From Ulva prolifera (Eukaryota > Chlorophyta > Ulvophyceae > Ulvales > Ulvaceae): a DNA stretch of 64,000 nucleotides. Position 1 is the stretch's first letter. Every line of letters begins with the position of its first letter. The notes beneath the pieces were generated by a model. It saw only the letters and a program-made list of their open reading frames with translations, ran no database searches and had not been told where the DNA came from. The DNA is taken from contig CM041204.1 of NCBI GenBank assembly GCA_023078555.1, forward strand, positions 2,386,430 through 2,450,429. Reading direction: 5' to 3'. A program made the position numbers and the translations under genes. This document shows positions 11,119 through 20,862 of the stretch, one piece after another.

Positions 11119-11693
11119 CATGTTTCCACTCCTTGCTCCTGGAATTGATCACTCTTCGTGAGCTTGCTCGTCGTGGCCTTCAGCTTTGACCCAGTCAACA
11201 TGACATCAGGGCCAACAAGCAGGCCATGGTACTTGTGAATCACTGCATACACCATGAGAGACTGGGTTTGGGAGATGGAGGCGTCCGGCTTGGCGAGCCT
11301 GGGGCCATACACGTGCTCCTTGCTTGTGAACACCTTCGCTGCATCCTCCACCGTGCCCTCTCGCAGCTCGAGCCGCGTTGCGTCCAGCATGAACGTGAAC
11401 GGCCCATACCAGGCCGGATCGAACATACTCTCGAACATGTCCTCCTCCTCATCTGTGCCGCGCCGCCGCTTTCTTGTGATGGGCGACTTCTCCTGCAACT
11501 TGCGTGCCCTGTCCTTGGCATAGCCGTGCCGCCGCTGCACCCTCCTCCAGGGGATCCGGCCGCCCCACACATCGGAGCACTGCATTCTCTTCCTCAGTGT
11601 GGTCTTGCACAGGCGGGGTGCACGGTCGTCAGCTTGAAGCCGGAGCCATGGCACTTCTTTCAGCAGCCATGTGTCCAGTGACGATGTGATGTC
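11119..11693 (-). pseudogene. Tc1/mariner-like transposase exon, middle part (copy B), cut by LTR insertion
   Basis: It continues copy A's protein past its truncation: after the first catalytic Asp it reads VYGPRLAKPD and MVYAVIHKYHGLLVGPD, the block that follows the first Asp in Tc1/mariner enzymes. It ends at a GTGAGG donor (exon end 11119). Its upstream end is the target site of the chromovirus, and the rest of the exon resumes at 21731-22219. The insertion interrupts the frame within a GVGDI-T context, so the gene is broken now even though both flanks look intact. Confidence 0.6.
11689..11693. repeat. Target site duplication ATGTC (left)
   Basis: ATGTC directly precedes the left LTR and is repeated at 21726-21730 after the right LTR. 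Copy A of the target shows one uninterrupted ATGTC at the same place, confirming a 5-bp duplication. Confidence 0.95.
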
Positions 11694-12556
11694 TGTCTAG
11701 GAGCGGAGCTCCGTGGGGGCTTGTTACCTCTGGATGTAGCGCAGTGATGGGCTTTCGTCGCGGTACGTAGACCTTTGCCGACAGTGGAACAAGTGGGAAA
11801 TAAGCAATATGCTACGACAGCGTGTAAGCAGTATGCAGAAATAGATGGCACCCCATCTGGACGGAAGAAATGTGTGTCCAGACCCAGCAAGCGCAGGTAT
11901 AAATACCCGTGACGCGCCCAGGACGACCCCCTGCTTGGCTGGCCTCGCCGAGATGCCGCGCAATCGCGAGCACCCACCAGAGACCCCGAATATGCGAGGG
12001 AAATCTGCATGTTGTGGTTGATATTCATCAGAGCAGGCGCTGCGTTGATATTACGGAGTGCCCGCGCTGGATGTGTGAGCAGCGGTGTATGCATGCGCCC
12101 ATGTAGGACGCACCCTAAGCCCGCTGTGGCGTGGCATGGTTGCAGGCGCGTGGGGCGCTGATGGCTCGGTGCGAGTGCTGGTTGTGCAGCATCTCGGTAG
12201 GAGGACAGATAGGTGTCATCGTCCGTGATTATTGTGTTGATGGACGTGGTGTGCGCTGCTGATGCTGGCTGTAGACGCGTCAAGCGCGTGACTGTTCGTG
12301 TCGCAGCGTTCAAGGTTGCCCCGAATGCTTTGAGCCTGGTGCAGTGTTCGAGTTGCGACCAAACGTATTGTGATGAACGGTGTTGCCCGAACTTCATGTA
12401 TTTGTCTGACACGCATTTGCAGTGTATATTGTGGGTTGTACTTGGACATGCAAGGGTCGCGTCAGCGAGCATGCATGCATCCGAGTCAGCGAGTGACAAC
12501 ACATGTTTTTGGCTGATATTTTCTGAGCGCCAGTGTGAGATGTTCGTCTCACAACA
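11694..12556 (-). repeat. 3' LTR of the chromovirus (863 bp)
   Basis: Begins TGTCTAGGAG and ends CTCACAACA on +. It appears identical to 20863-21725. A TATAAATA/TATTTATA motif lies near 11897. Long open frames across it (for example on - from 12502) are unrelated to gag or pol and are not called. Confidence 0.95.
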
Positions 12557-12569
12557 CTTCCCCCCTTAA
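12557..12569 (-). promoter_or_regulatory. Polypurine tract
   Basis: On - the bases immediately before the 3' LTR read TTAAGGGGGGAAG, the expected primer site for plus-strand DNA synthesis. Confidence 0.85.
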
Positions 12570-12777
12570 CAAAGGAGCGAAGCTCCATATTGCGAAGCAC
12601 AGACAAACTGGCGCGGAGGAAAAGCACACGTGAGTGACACAACAGGAGTACACCGGAACATAACGCAAAGGTAAGGCCCACTACGTGGGGACGGCAACCG
12701 GTCCACGGAACTGGAGCGAATACCGTGTCTGCCTTGCAATCAGGTTACAAGGATGTTAGGATACATTTGTCAGGAAA

Positions 12778-13077
12778 TCAAGTCTGATAAAATGCGAATA
12801 TGATATCCTCAAGGTATGTTCCCACGACTCTGCCCTTTGAAGCGGCCGTGACGCTGACCAGGTTGGCAATAGCTGTAGACCTACGAACCGCGGCCGAGTC
12901 GGCGGCGTCATTGGCGTCGATGACCTCAAGCAGAAGGCGCCGAAACTCTGATATTGAGACGCCAAACATGGGCATTTGGCCCACTTCTTGAAGCAGATGC
13001 TTGATATTCTTCAACAACTCAAAGGGCCGCGTGTCTGTGGACGCATGGCCATTGTCGAATGTAGGCAGTGCTGCCAC
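12778..13077 (-). CDS. Small ORF between pol and the 3' LTR
   Basis: A 99-codon open frame follows a good acceptor (GGTTTTGTGCAG) and reads like a globular helical protein (ELLKNIKHLLQEVGQMPMFG; EFRRLLLEVIDANDAADSAAV). Its position matches the extra 3' ORF seen in some retroelements, but it has no membrane segment or other env-like feature. It has no convincing ATG, which fits expression from a spliced RNA. Function unknown. It may also be a captured fragment without function. Confidence 0.4.
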   Translation of the reverse strand: MAALPTFDNGHASTDTRPFELLKNIKHLLQEVGQMPMFGVSISEFRRLLLEVIDANDAADSAAVRRSTAIANLVSVTAASKGRVVGTYLEDIIFAFYQT

Positions 13078-13446
13078 TGCACAAAACCGTCATATTGCGG
13101 TAGCTCATGGGGACCACGACGGGCGTGCACGGCCTGTGCACACATTGAAAAATGCGACACGCGTGTTGACACGTGCTACGTGTTGACCTCCTGTTTCTGC
13201 CGGCGGAAGCATCGCGGCAGTCTATTAAACCGTGCATGACGAATGCATGAGGATCGGTGAAAAGAGAGGAAATGCCGTGCCACAACACTGACGCATCATA
13301 TGAACCGACACAAAGTTGTGCGGCGGAGCGGGCAGAACTCGGTCGCAAGTTCTGCGTCATACCCGCTCCTAGCGACCCTGTTATGCCCATGTTAGCGTAA
13401 CAATTACATTCAGGCGTCCCCTACCGCAACCGACGCTGGGCGCAGC

Positions 13447-16400
13447 TCAATGCAAGTATGCCGCACATGCGCTACAATAGCGAAAGCGAGCAACGGCTGC
13501 ATGTTTTGGAGGCATATTGGAAATTCGTTGTGACTTCCGGCGCGTCTTCGTGTGCAGCCGAGGTGGTCGCGACGGAGACTCGCACGTATTGGTATCGCGG
13601 TGTGTTGTGCGATGTGCTCGCTGCACCAAATGGGTAAGCTGCAAGCGCGCACGCTTCGGGAATTGGTCTATCATGATGTCGCGTTCTTTGGACGACGCGT
13701 GTTGAAATAAGTATCCGGCAACTTTGTCTAAACAATTGCCCAATTCGCCGACCGGGAGCCACATATCGTGTTGCGCAGAGTACCCTTTCCAGCGGACGAG
13801 GTAGTGCGGCCCCGCGCGTGCTGTTGTCGCTGTGGCGCGGTGTGTCCGTCTGTAATCTATGACCGATTCAACTTCAAACACCTTGTCAGCATCCATACTC
13901 GCGTTAGGTTGCGGCGCGGCGGTACATTCATGATAATGCGCGTCTATGTACGGCTTCAGGCAAGAGAAGTGAAAAACATTGTGTATCTTCAGGGCACGCA
14001 AAGTGGCGGGTAGTTGCAGCTTGGCTGCACGTGTGCCCACCAATTCCAAAATTGTGCATGGACCGACCCACCGCGCCGTGAACTTGCGGCGCAACGACGG
14101 ATGATGCAGTGCCAGTTTAGATATTGACAACAACACCGGTTTGCCCACCGCAAATTGTGGCGACGGTTTCGAGTTGAGGGGGCCTGACCACATGCTCTGT
14201 TTGGCTTCAGACAAGGCTTGTTTTGCCAAGTGGTAGTACATACGGTGCAAGACAGATGTATGCAACTTACGTGATTCCGGGAGGGAAAATGCTAGTGCTG
14301 TGGGGGACAGCGGGGGTGTTATGCGATTGAGCTGAAATGGTGTGCATCCGGTGCTCGCGTTCTTTGCGCTATTGATGCTGAACTCGACGTGGGGGAGGAA
14401 CGTGTCCCAATCGTCGTGTGCCGGGCTGACGAAATGGCGCAGAGCTTCCTCAATGACTCTATTGAGGCGCTCGACTTGACCATTTGCACGAGGGTGATAT
14501 GAAAACGTGAGACGCAAGTCGATGCCCATGTGCGAACAGATGCTTTTGAAGAACTTATTGTTCCATTGCGCTCCTCTGTCACTACAAATCCCCAAAGGCA
14601 AACCGTAGTGGGGGTATATGTGTGTGAAAAACAGTTGAGCAAAACCAGGCCCATCCAGTGTGTTGACAGTGGGGATCAGGCGAACCATCTTGGAAAATTG
14701 GTCGACAAACACGGTGATGCAGTCAAACCCCGATGTCGTGCGCGGTAGTTGTGTAATCATGTCCAGACTAACAACGCGCCAACATGCTGTGGGTATAGGC
14801 AACGGTGACAACGTGCTATCAGAGCATCCCGGAGACTTCAGTAGTTGGCAAGAATGGCATTGTGTGACAAATGCTGCAATGTCATCACTAATGTTGTCCC
14901 AGTGGAATGTGTCCATGATGAGTGCTTGTGTCCTGTGTATACCCAGATGCGCGTGCCATGGGTGTACGTGGTGCCACAACAAGATTTGTTTACGCAAGGC
15001 ATCGTGGTCGGGCACAACCAGTTTGTGGTCAAGGAAGTATGCTTGAAAATGTTTGTCAAAACGAAATTTCGGGGACGGGTTCCGAAATGCCGGGTCATGT
15101 GCATATCCAGTACGGAGGCGTTCCCAAAAATCATCTATCACTGTGTCTAATGTTAGGTGTTTATTGTGCTGGTCGTGGAGATTCGCACCGATTTCTGCAA
15201 AAGTTTCTTGGTCAATGACCATTCCCTCTGGCTGCTCGGGCGTGGGCTCCTCGGAGAGCTGCGGAGACTTTTCTGCCGGGAGTGATTCGAGCGCCGAGGT
15301 TGCGGCTTTTGGAGGGGCGTTCCGAATCGTCGAGTGAGGTGGCGGCAAGGGCGGCGGCGGCAGCTGCTGTGGCGGCTGCCGTGGCTGTGGCTGTTGCTGA
15401 AGGTTCTTTCCCGGGTGTGCTGGGGGAGGGGGTAGAACTTCCTTGGGCGATGTGTGTTGGTGGTAAGAGGGCTTTGGCGAAAGCTGCTGCTGTTGCGGCA
15501 GCTCGGGCGGCGGCGGCGTTTGCGTGTGCTGGGCCCGAGGTTGTGATGTCGGCGGAGAACTTCGCAGCGGTAGCTGCAGCCCTGGCGGGGGCGTCGACGG
15601 TGGGTGTGACGGGGCCGTCGGCGACGACTGTGGAGGCTGTACTTCCGGGAGACCCGGCGGCAGCCCCAAGGTTTGCGGGAGTATTGAGCGCCTGCCCGAT
15701 GTGAAGATTGCCGGGAGGATGTTGTCGGCGCTGGCGGCGGGAGTTGGCCGTGCGGGTTGACCCACCATATGTAAAGGCATGCTGCCCATTGTGCCGGTTG
15801 ACTGACAGGCCTGTTGGGAAGTCTGGCGGTGGGTCGCCCGGGATGTCCCACTTGATGATTCCGACGATGTTGGCAGGGGTGGAAAATCCGTGGGTGTAAG
15901 TGGCCTGCGCACTAGAAGATTGGTAAGCGCAAGTGCCCGATATGGTTGCTGGGGATGTTCCGCGCACAATGTCATGCCATCATGAAGGGTCACTTCTGTA
16001 TTGGGCAAATGTGTAGCTCTACTGACTGCGTCAGCAACCACATTTTTGTCTCCGGGTATGTATGTTATTTTCCAGTCAATACGGGAAAGAGATTCAAGCC
16101 ATCGGGCATGTTTGCCTGTCAGCTTTTTCTGTGTTTGCAAAAACCGCAGAGGGTTATGGTCTGAATGTATGAACACAGTTTGATTGTTTTCTAAGTAACA
16201 CCGCCATTGGCGGTATGCGAACACTATGGCCCCGAGTTCTTTCTCGAGGGTGTAATAATTCTCTTCCGACTTGTTGAGCTTGCGACCCACCCAGGCAATC
16301 GGAGCCAATTTACCCTCATATTCTTGCGTGAGCACCGCTCCGTACGCGTAGTCGGACGCATCAGTGTACATGTGGAACGGCCGGTTGGGATCGGGGTGAC

Positions 16401-18456
16401 GCATGATTGTGGCATTTATCAACGCGTGTTTAATGTTTTCGAAGGATTGTGTGTGATGCACTGTCCATGGATGTTGCTCCTTAGCACATATGCGTTGGAG
16501 CAGCGGGCCCGCCAGGGTGGGAAACTTTGGAATGAATCGTCGAAAGTACCCTGCTAACCCAAGAAATGATCTGATATTGTTTGGCGACTTTTGCAAGTCT
16601 TCCAAGGGCCAATCCTTCAAGACCGAGACTTTATAGGGGTCCGGCTTGACCGTGTCGGCCGTGACTACATGACCCAGATACTTGATCTCTTGTAATGCAA
16701 ATTGACACTTGGTGGTGTTGCAGAAGAACCGGTGTTCAGAGAGTCGCGTCAAAACAACATCTAGATTTTTCGCATGATCTTTCTCGGACGGTGCTAGCAC
16801 TATGATGTCGTCAAGGTAAGCTAAGCATATTTTTCCTATAAGACCTTTCAAGACAACGTGGACAGCTTGTTGGAATACTGATGGTGCATTGGAAAGTCCA
16901 AATGGCATGACAGTCCATTGATATAGACCATCCGGGGTGCGAAATGCTGTTTTGGGGCCTGCTGATTCGGACAATTTGATTTGGTGGTATCCAGACTGTA
17001 AATCAAGCGCAGAAAAGAACTTGTGACCCCTGAGTTTGTCAAGCAACGTGTCAATGCGTGGCAGTGGGTATGTGTTTTTTATGGTGTTCTCGTTCAAGTA
17101 TCGATAGTCTATGCATAGTCTAAGCTTGCCACCCGGTTTTGGTGCAAAAAGGACGCAAGACGCCCACGGGGAGATGGATGGCTGTACCCACCCCATGTCA
17201 ATCAAATGCTGCAATTGTTTCTCGAGTTCTAGTTGTTCGATAGGTGTCAACCTATATTGCCTGGCAGCCTTAGGGCGAGTGCCCGGCAACAAGTCAATGT
17301 CCATTTCAAAACCAGATGCTGATGTATTCGGCGGTGCCGGCCCCAGCGTGCCGCCTTCGTGGGAATGTTTGTCAATGATGGCTTGTATTTGTTTTGGTAT
17401 CGTGTCAGGTGCTTGTGGCTGGTGCGCTGGAGCCACTTGTTGCGACAAGTATCCTTTCCTGCGCGCACTAGCACAACTGGTACGTATAGACTCGATGGTT
17501 GGTTTGATGTGTGCGACATACACGGGATATTTCGCAGCGCGCTTAGAGCTAGTCATGGCTTTGAGTTCACGGGCAGATGTAAAAAAATCATCCATCGTGC
17601 TAGTTTCAGTAGTGAACTTATTTGTGCTTTTGTGTATTGCATGCAACCATATCCTGCCCTTCTTGCCACGCTTCGGCTTCGGAGGGGGAATCGTGATCAG
17701 TATGTGGGGATGTTTGAATTTGATATGCATGTCTACAGCAGATATCACATCCAATGCAAATAGAGCTTCATTAGGTTGAAAGTTTGCCGCTGCACATGGT
17801 AGCGAATCCACCACTGTGTACGTGACGGATATGATGTTTCTGCCGACTCGTGTGTCAAGGGTGACCGTGCCAAGACATGATGCCTCGGTGGCGGAAATTC
17901 CAATAGTGACGCTGTGTTGTGGTGTGTAAGCAATGTCATGTCGGTTCAGGAAGGTGCGCGTGATCATGCTATGGTTGGCCGCGGTATCAACCAGTGCCTT
18001 CGTGAAATGGCCGTGGATAGACGTGGGCATTGTGCACAGCAGATCCATAAAATCTGCATGTGTGACCGATACGGCAGCTTTTTTGTCAGGGTGGATGGAT
18101 GCACGCTGATTCGTGATAAAAGTGCAGATATGGTACTTTTGCTTTCCAGGGACAGCTGAGCCAGCTGTATATTCAAGAATATGACATGCTTCATCCACAG
18201 TGGTGTGCGAATGTTGGCGTAGGAATGGCAGAAATGCCGATGACTCAAAGATTCGCGCAGGAACAACAATCGTGATGGTATGTTTGTTCATATCAATTGT
18301 GTGTATGTGCCTCAACGCAACCTGTGCTTCGTCAGTGTAAGGCAGCGTGACCACAATATTGCTAGATAGCTTGTGAACATCAAATAAAGTTCCTTGTTGG
18401 GATTTTAGGTGTGAATCAAAGCGTTGTGCTGAAACAGGGGACAATCGTGCAGCCAA
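13447..18456 (-). CDS. pol: Chromovirus pol polyprotein (protease, RT, RNase H, integrase, chromodomain)
   Basis: An open frame of about 1,669 codons. Protease: LVDTAANHSMI near residue 157. Reverse transcriptase: about 410-600 with catalytic YLDDI near 547. RNase H: YTDASDYAYGAVL near 697. A Pro/Gln-rich linker of roughly 170-200 residues lies between RNase H and integrase (about 890-1080). Integrase: HHCC zinc module (WHAHLGIHR ... CHSCQ, about 1165-1200), then catalytic Asp in SLDMITQL, Asp in CSDRGAQWNN and Glu in VERLNRVIEE. Chromodomain: YLVRWKGYSAQHDMWLP near 1540-1570, followed by a basic tail. The frame has no ATG at its beginning and is in the same frame as gag across one UGA, so expression by readthrough as Gag-Pol is likely. 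Confidence 0.95.
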   Translation of the reverse strand: MAARLSPVSAQRFDSHLKSQQGTLFDVHKLSSNIVVTLPYTDEAQVALRHIHTIDMNKHTITIVVPARIFESSAFLPFLRQHSHTTVDEACHILEYTAGSAVPGKQKYHICTFITNQRASIHPDKKAAVSVTHADFMDLLCTMPTSIHGHFTKALVDTAANHSMITRTFLNRHDIAYTPQHSVTIGISATEASCLGTVTLDTRVGRNIISVTYTVVDSLPCAAANFQPNEALFALDVISAVDMHIKFKHPHILITIPPPKPKRGKKGRIWLHAIHKSTNKFTTETSTMDDFFTSARELKAMTSSKRAAKYPVYVAHIKPTIESIRTSCASARRKGYLSQQVAPAHQPQAPDTIPKQIQAIIDKHSHEGGTLGPAPPNTSASGFEMDIDLLPGTRPKAARQYRLTPIEQLELEKQLQHLIDMGWVQPSISPWASCVLFAPKPGGKLRLCIDYRYLNENTIKNTYPLPRIDTLLDKLRGHKFFSALDLQSGYHQIKLSESAGPKTAFRTPDGLYQWTVMPFGLSNAPSVFQQAVHVVLKGLIGKICLAYLDDIIVLAPSEKDHAKNLDVVLTRLSEHRFFCNTTKCQFALQEIKYLGHVVTADTVKPDPYKVSVLKDWPLEDLQKSPNNIRSFLGLAGYFRRFIPKFPTLAGPLLQRICAKEQHPWTVHHTQSFENIKHALINATIMRHPDPNRPFHMYTDASDYAYGAVLTQEYEGKLAPIAWVGRKLNKSEENYYTLEKELGAIVFAYRQWRCYLENNQTVFIHSDHNPLRFLQTQKKLTGKHARWLESLSRIDWKITYIPGDKNVVADAVSRATHLPNTEVTLHDGMTLCAEHPQQPYRALALTNLLVRRPLTPTDFPPLPTSSESSSGTSRATHRQTSQQACQSTGTMGSMPLHMVGQPARPTPAASADNILPAIFTSGRRSILPQTLGLPPGLPEVQPPQSSPTAPSHPPSTPPPGLQLPLRSSPPTSQPRAQHTQTPPPPELPQQQQLSPKPSYHQHTSPKEVLPPPPAHPGKNLQQQPQPRQPPQQLPPPPLPPPHSTIRNAPPKAATSALESLPAEKSPQLSEEPTPEQPEGMVIDQETFAEIGANLHDQHNKHLTLDTVIDDFWERLRTGYAHDPAFRNPSPKFRFDKHFQAYFLDHKLVVPDHDALRKQILLWHHVHPWHAHLGIHRTQALIMDTFHWDNISDDIAAFVTQCHSCQLLKSPGCSDSTLSPLPIPTACWRVVSLDMITQLPRTTSGFDCITVFVDQFSKMVRLIPTVNTLDGPGFAQLFFTHIYPHYGLPLGICSDRGAQWNNKFFKSICSHMGIDLRLTFSYHPRANGQVERLNRVIEEALRHFVSPAHDDWDTFLPHVEFSINSAKNASTGCTPFQLNRITPPLSPTALAFSLPESRKLHTSVLHRMYYHLAKQALSEAKQSMWSGPLNSKPSPQFAVGKPVLLSISKLALHHPSLRRKFTARWVGPCTILELVGTRAAKLQLPATLRALKIHNVFHFSCLKPYIDAHYHECTAAPQPNASMDADKVFEVESVIDYRRTHRATATTARAGPHYLVRWKGYSAQHDMWLPVGELGNCLDKVAGYLFQHASSKERDIMIDQFPKRARLQLTHLVQRAHRTTHRDTNTCESPSRPPRLHTKTRRKSQRISNMPPKHAAVARFRYCSACAAYLH

Positions 18457-18510
18457 TATGTGTGGCTCTACCGCCCATTGAGGGCCTGCGGAGGGCGGCT
18501 TGCCTGTTTC

Positions 18511-20790
18511 TCAGCGTATATGTGGTGCGTCATGCCGTGTCCGCTTGGGGTTACCCTTACGGTTGTTAGGGTCATACCGGTTGCGTTTGCCTCTGTCATG
18601 CCGCTGATCGGCTGCTGGTGGTGGAAGCTGGTACCCGGTTGGCAGCGGGGTGAGCGTCCTGTCCCTGTTGGACGGGTCCGCGAAGAACGCTGCCTTAGCT
18701 GCTGGCGGCACAAGGTTGGTGAAGCATGGGCAATCGCCCAACTTGTGCATTGCCTGTTGCGGGTTGCTGCGGTTGGGGGGACACATGCCACACTGTTTAT
18801 ACTTGAACATGAAGTATACCTTGCACAACAGCTGAACCGTGCCAAGGGTGTTGGCTGTCAATGTGCCCGGGAGGGGGCCTGTTGCGTGGGAGAGGGCGCC
18901 GCGGAGCGAGGTGGGCCCGCCGGCGAACTCTTTCTCCACTGCTGCTATGAACGCCGGTGTGAGTTTGACACCAGGAAAATGTTGCAGCTCCTGCCAAAAC
19001 CGGCGGAGGTCGGTTTCGCTATTAGTGTTGCACATTTCTTTGAGAAACGGGATATGTCCCACTGGTTGAGCGTCCTGTTGAGTCTGCATATGTCGGCCTT
19101 TATGAGGGGGTCGTGGAATGTTCGCTGCAGCGGCCTGCTGTGCGGGTTTGTCAGTCATATTTTTGCGTTTGTTATATAACATGGCATAGTCGAACCGACT
19201 TTCAGATGTATCTGCTGAAAATCTTCTGACAGTGTTGGCAGACTCGCGAACCTGAAGCAGCTGCTTGATCGCCCATGACACGAAATTCATTGCGACTGAA
19301 TCAGCTTTCTCTGTGTGCTCAAGCATGGCCGGTGTCAATTCATTTTGGAATTTATCCAGCAGCTGTGACAAGGGCATGAACATGACAAGTGTGGATGTGA
19401 CCTGCGATTGGCACGAGGGTGACATGATATGTTGCAGCTTCGTGAACAAAATGCATGCAAACTCAAGACGCGTCTGCTTTCCTGGCATGTGTGCATAATC
19501 GAGGAAAATCAGATGATAATAAGATTTGATGTGATGTATGATCTCATTGAAGTCGCAAGCTTCTGTCATGTTGTAATTTTGCCAGGCGCGTTCAACATTG
19601 TGACGGAACTGGCCATTGGTGAAATAAAAATCACGGATGCATTCCAACCATTGGCGAAGAGTGCAATTTGGACGCAGAGCTGTCTCTTGTGCCACAGCGA
19701 AGTGCTGATCAGACTGTTTACATGAGCGCGACATGATATGCTGGATGATCTGTCGCTCAGAAAGACGCATGCAAGATGCACGTGCATGCAATGCGTCACT
19801 CTGGTATTTGTGCCAACGCAACTCCGCCGATTGGTCGCCACGCAAGGCAGCCCCTGTGGGCATTTTAATGTTGTCAAATGTGTACTCTGCTGTTTTAAAC
19901 CACATAGGAGATTTGTCATCCTCAAAATTAGGCTCTACGTCGGGGAAGGAGGACGTCGTGGGGAGGACAGATTGTACCTGTGTTGTAGCTGGCGTGGTAC
20001 AGTCCCGATATTGAGTAGCCTCCGACTTCACGAACTCGGCCACATGGACGATCTGGGCGTCTCTCTTGATGCTGTTGAAACAAAATCCTCTAGATTTGAA
20101 CGCAAAGAAAACGGCATGAATGACTTGGAGCAGTACAGTGTCCGCTGCATCAGCCAAGTGCACGACGGCTGCACCTGGGCTGGTGATGGCTGGTGAAGAT
20201 TTCAGCTTCGCAGCGCGAGTCTGAACGCTCATATGCATGAGCGCGTCCGCCGTCGCCGGGCACATCAGCCATGCCAGCATAAACGAGGTGTAATCAGTAG
20301 CAAAAGCAAAGGCCAGATCGAGCATCGGGGCTGCGAATCGGGGGCCCAACCAGCACATGACAGCCATGTTCGTGGGGCACAAGAGATCACGGGTCACGCC
20401 GGGGTTAGGGCCCCACTCAACTTCACAACGTCCACCCTCAGGCAACGCAATAGCTGCCGTCAGCTCAGGTGCATTGGACTTGGGTTCCAGAGGACGGAAT
20501 GGGAGTTCCGCCTCTGGAAGTTCGGTCTGAAGAAGAACCTGGCGCGCGTCCTTGAATGCTGTGGACGCGACCGCACGTGTACCGCGGCTGGCATCCGCGA
20601 GAACATGGCCTAGCCAACGCATGCCAGCTACAGCGCGCCTAATCTTATCAACACTATCATGCGACTGTATACTGATGCCAGGAATCTGTGCCTGGGCGTG
20701 GTCTACAGACATGTTCGAATCCCTGGGATCACACAAGGACTGGTTCACCGCCCCCCATTCGGGTGCAACCGGGATGTCTGGTTCGACCAT
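18511..20790 (-). CDS. gag: Chromovirus gag
   Basis: A 759-codon frame starts at ATG (MVEPDIPVAPEW), 72 bp inside the 5' LTR. The middle is helical capsid-like sequence. Near the C-terminus an atypical zinc cluster (CGMCPPNRSNPQQAMHKLGDC, C-x2-C-x12-H-x4-C) stands in place of the usual CCHC knuckle, followed by a very basic tail (KRNRYDPNNRKGNPKRTR) suited to RNA binding. It ends in UGA, after which the same frame continues 18 codons and then into pol without another stop. Gag forms the particle that packages element RNA. Confidence 0.85.
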   Translation of the reverse strand: MVEPDIPVAPEWGAVNQSLCDPRDSNMSVDHAQAQIPGISIQSHDSVDKIRRAVAGMRWLGHVLADASRGTRAVASTAFKDARQVLLQTELPEAELPFRPLEPKSNAPELTAAIALPEGGRCEVEWGPNPGVTRDLLCPTNMAVMCWLGPRFAAPMLDLAFAFATDYTSFMLAWLMCPATADALMHMSVQTRAAKLKSSPAITSPGAAVVHLADAADTVLLQVIHAVFFAFKSRGFCFNSIKRDAQIVHVAEFVKSEATQYRDCTTPATTQVQSVLPTTSSFPDVEPNFEDDKSPMWFKTAEYTFDNIKMPTGAALRGDQSAELRWHKYQSDALHARASCMRLSERQIIQHIMSRSCKQSDQHFAVAQETALRPNCTLRQWLECIRDFYFTNGQFRHNVERAWQNYNMTEACDFNEIIHHIKSYYHLIFLDYAHMPGKQTRLEFACILFTKLQHIMSPSCQSQVTSTLVMFMPLSQLLDKFQNELTPAMLEHTEKADSVAMNFVSWAIKQLLQVRESANTVRRFSADTSESRFDYAMLYNKRKNMTDKPAQQAAAANIPRPPHKGRHMQTQQDAQPVGHIPFLKEMCNTNSETDLRRFWQELQHFPGVKLTPAFIAAVEKEFAGGPTSLRGALSHATGPLPGTLTANTLGTVQLLCKVYFMFKYKQCGMCPPNRSNPQQAMHKLGDCPCFTNLVPPAAKAAFFADPSNRDRTLTPLPTGYQLPPPAADQRHDRGKRNRYDPNNRKGNPKRTRHDAPHIR

Positions 20791-20850
20791 GGTGGCGCCA
20801 GCGCTGTTCTATCTGCAGAAATTCGTATGTTCAGGTCAGGAGAATTTTAG

Positions 20851-20862
20851 CAAATCGATACC
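20851..20862 (-). promoter_or_regulatory. Putative tRNA primer-binding site
   Basis: On - the bases directly inside the 5' LTR read GGTATCGATTTG. With the terminal bases of the LTR this begins like sites complementary to the 3' end of initiator tRNA-Met, but I cannot verify the tRNA. Confidence 0.5.

Noticed and set aside
12020-12045. CTGATGA on - in the LTRs as a second hammerhead
   Set aside because: No GAA after a stem II and no pairing for stem I.
11660-12502. 280-codon open frame in the LTR (also at 20847-21671)
   Set aside because: It spans the LTR in no relation to gag/pol, occurs identically in both LTRs and has no domain; chance open frame.
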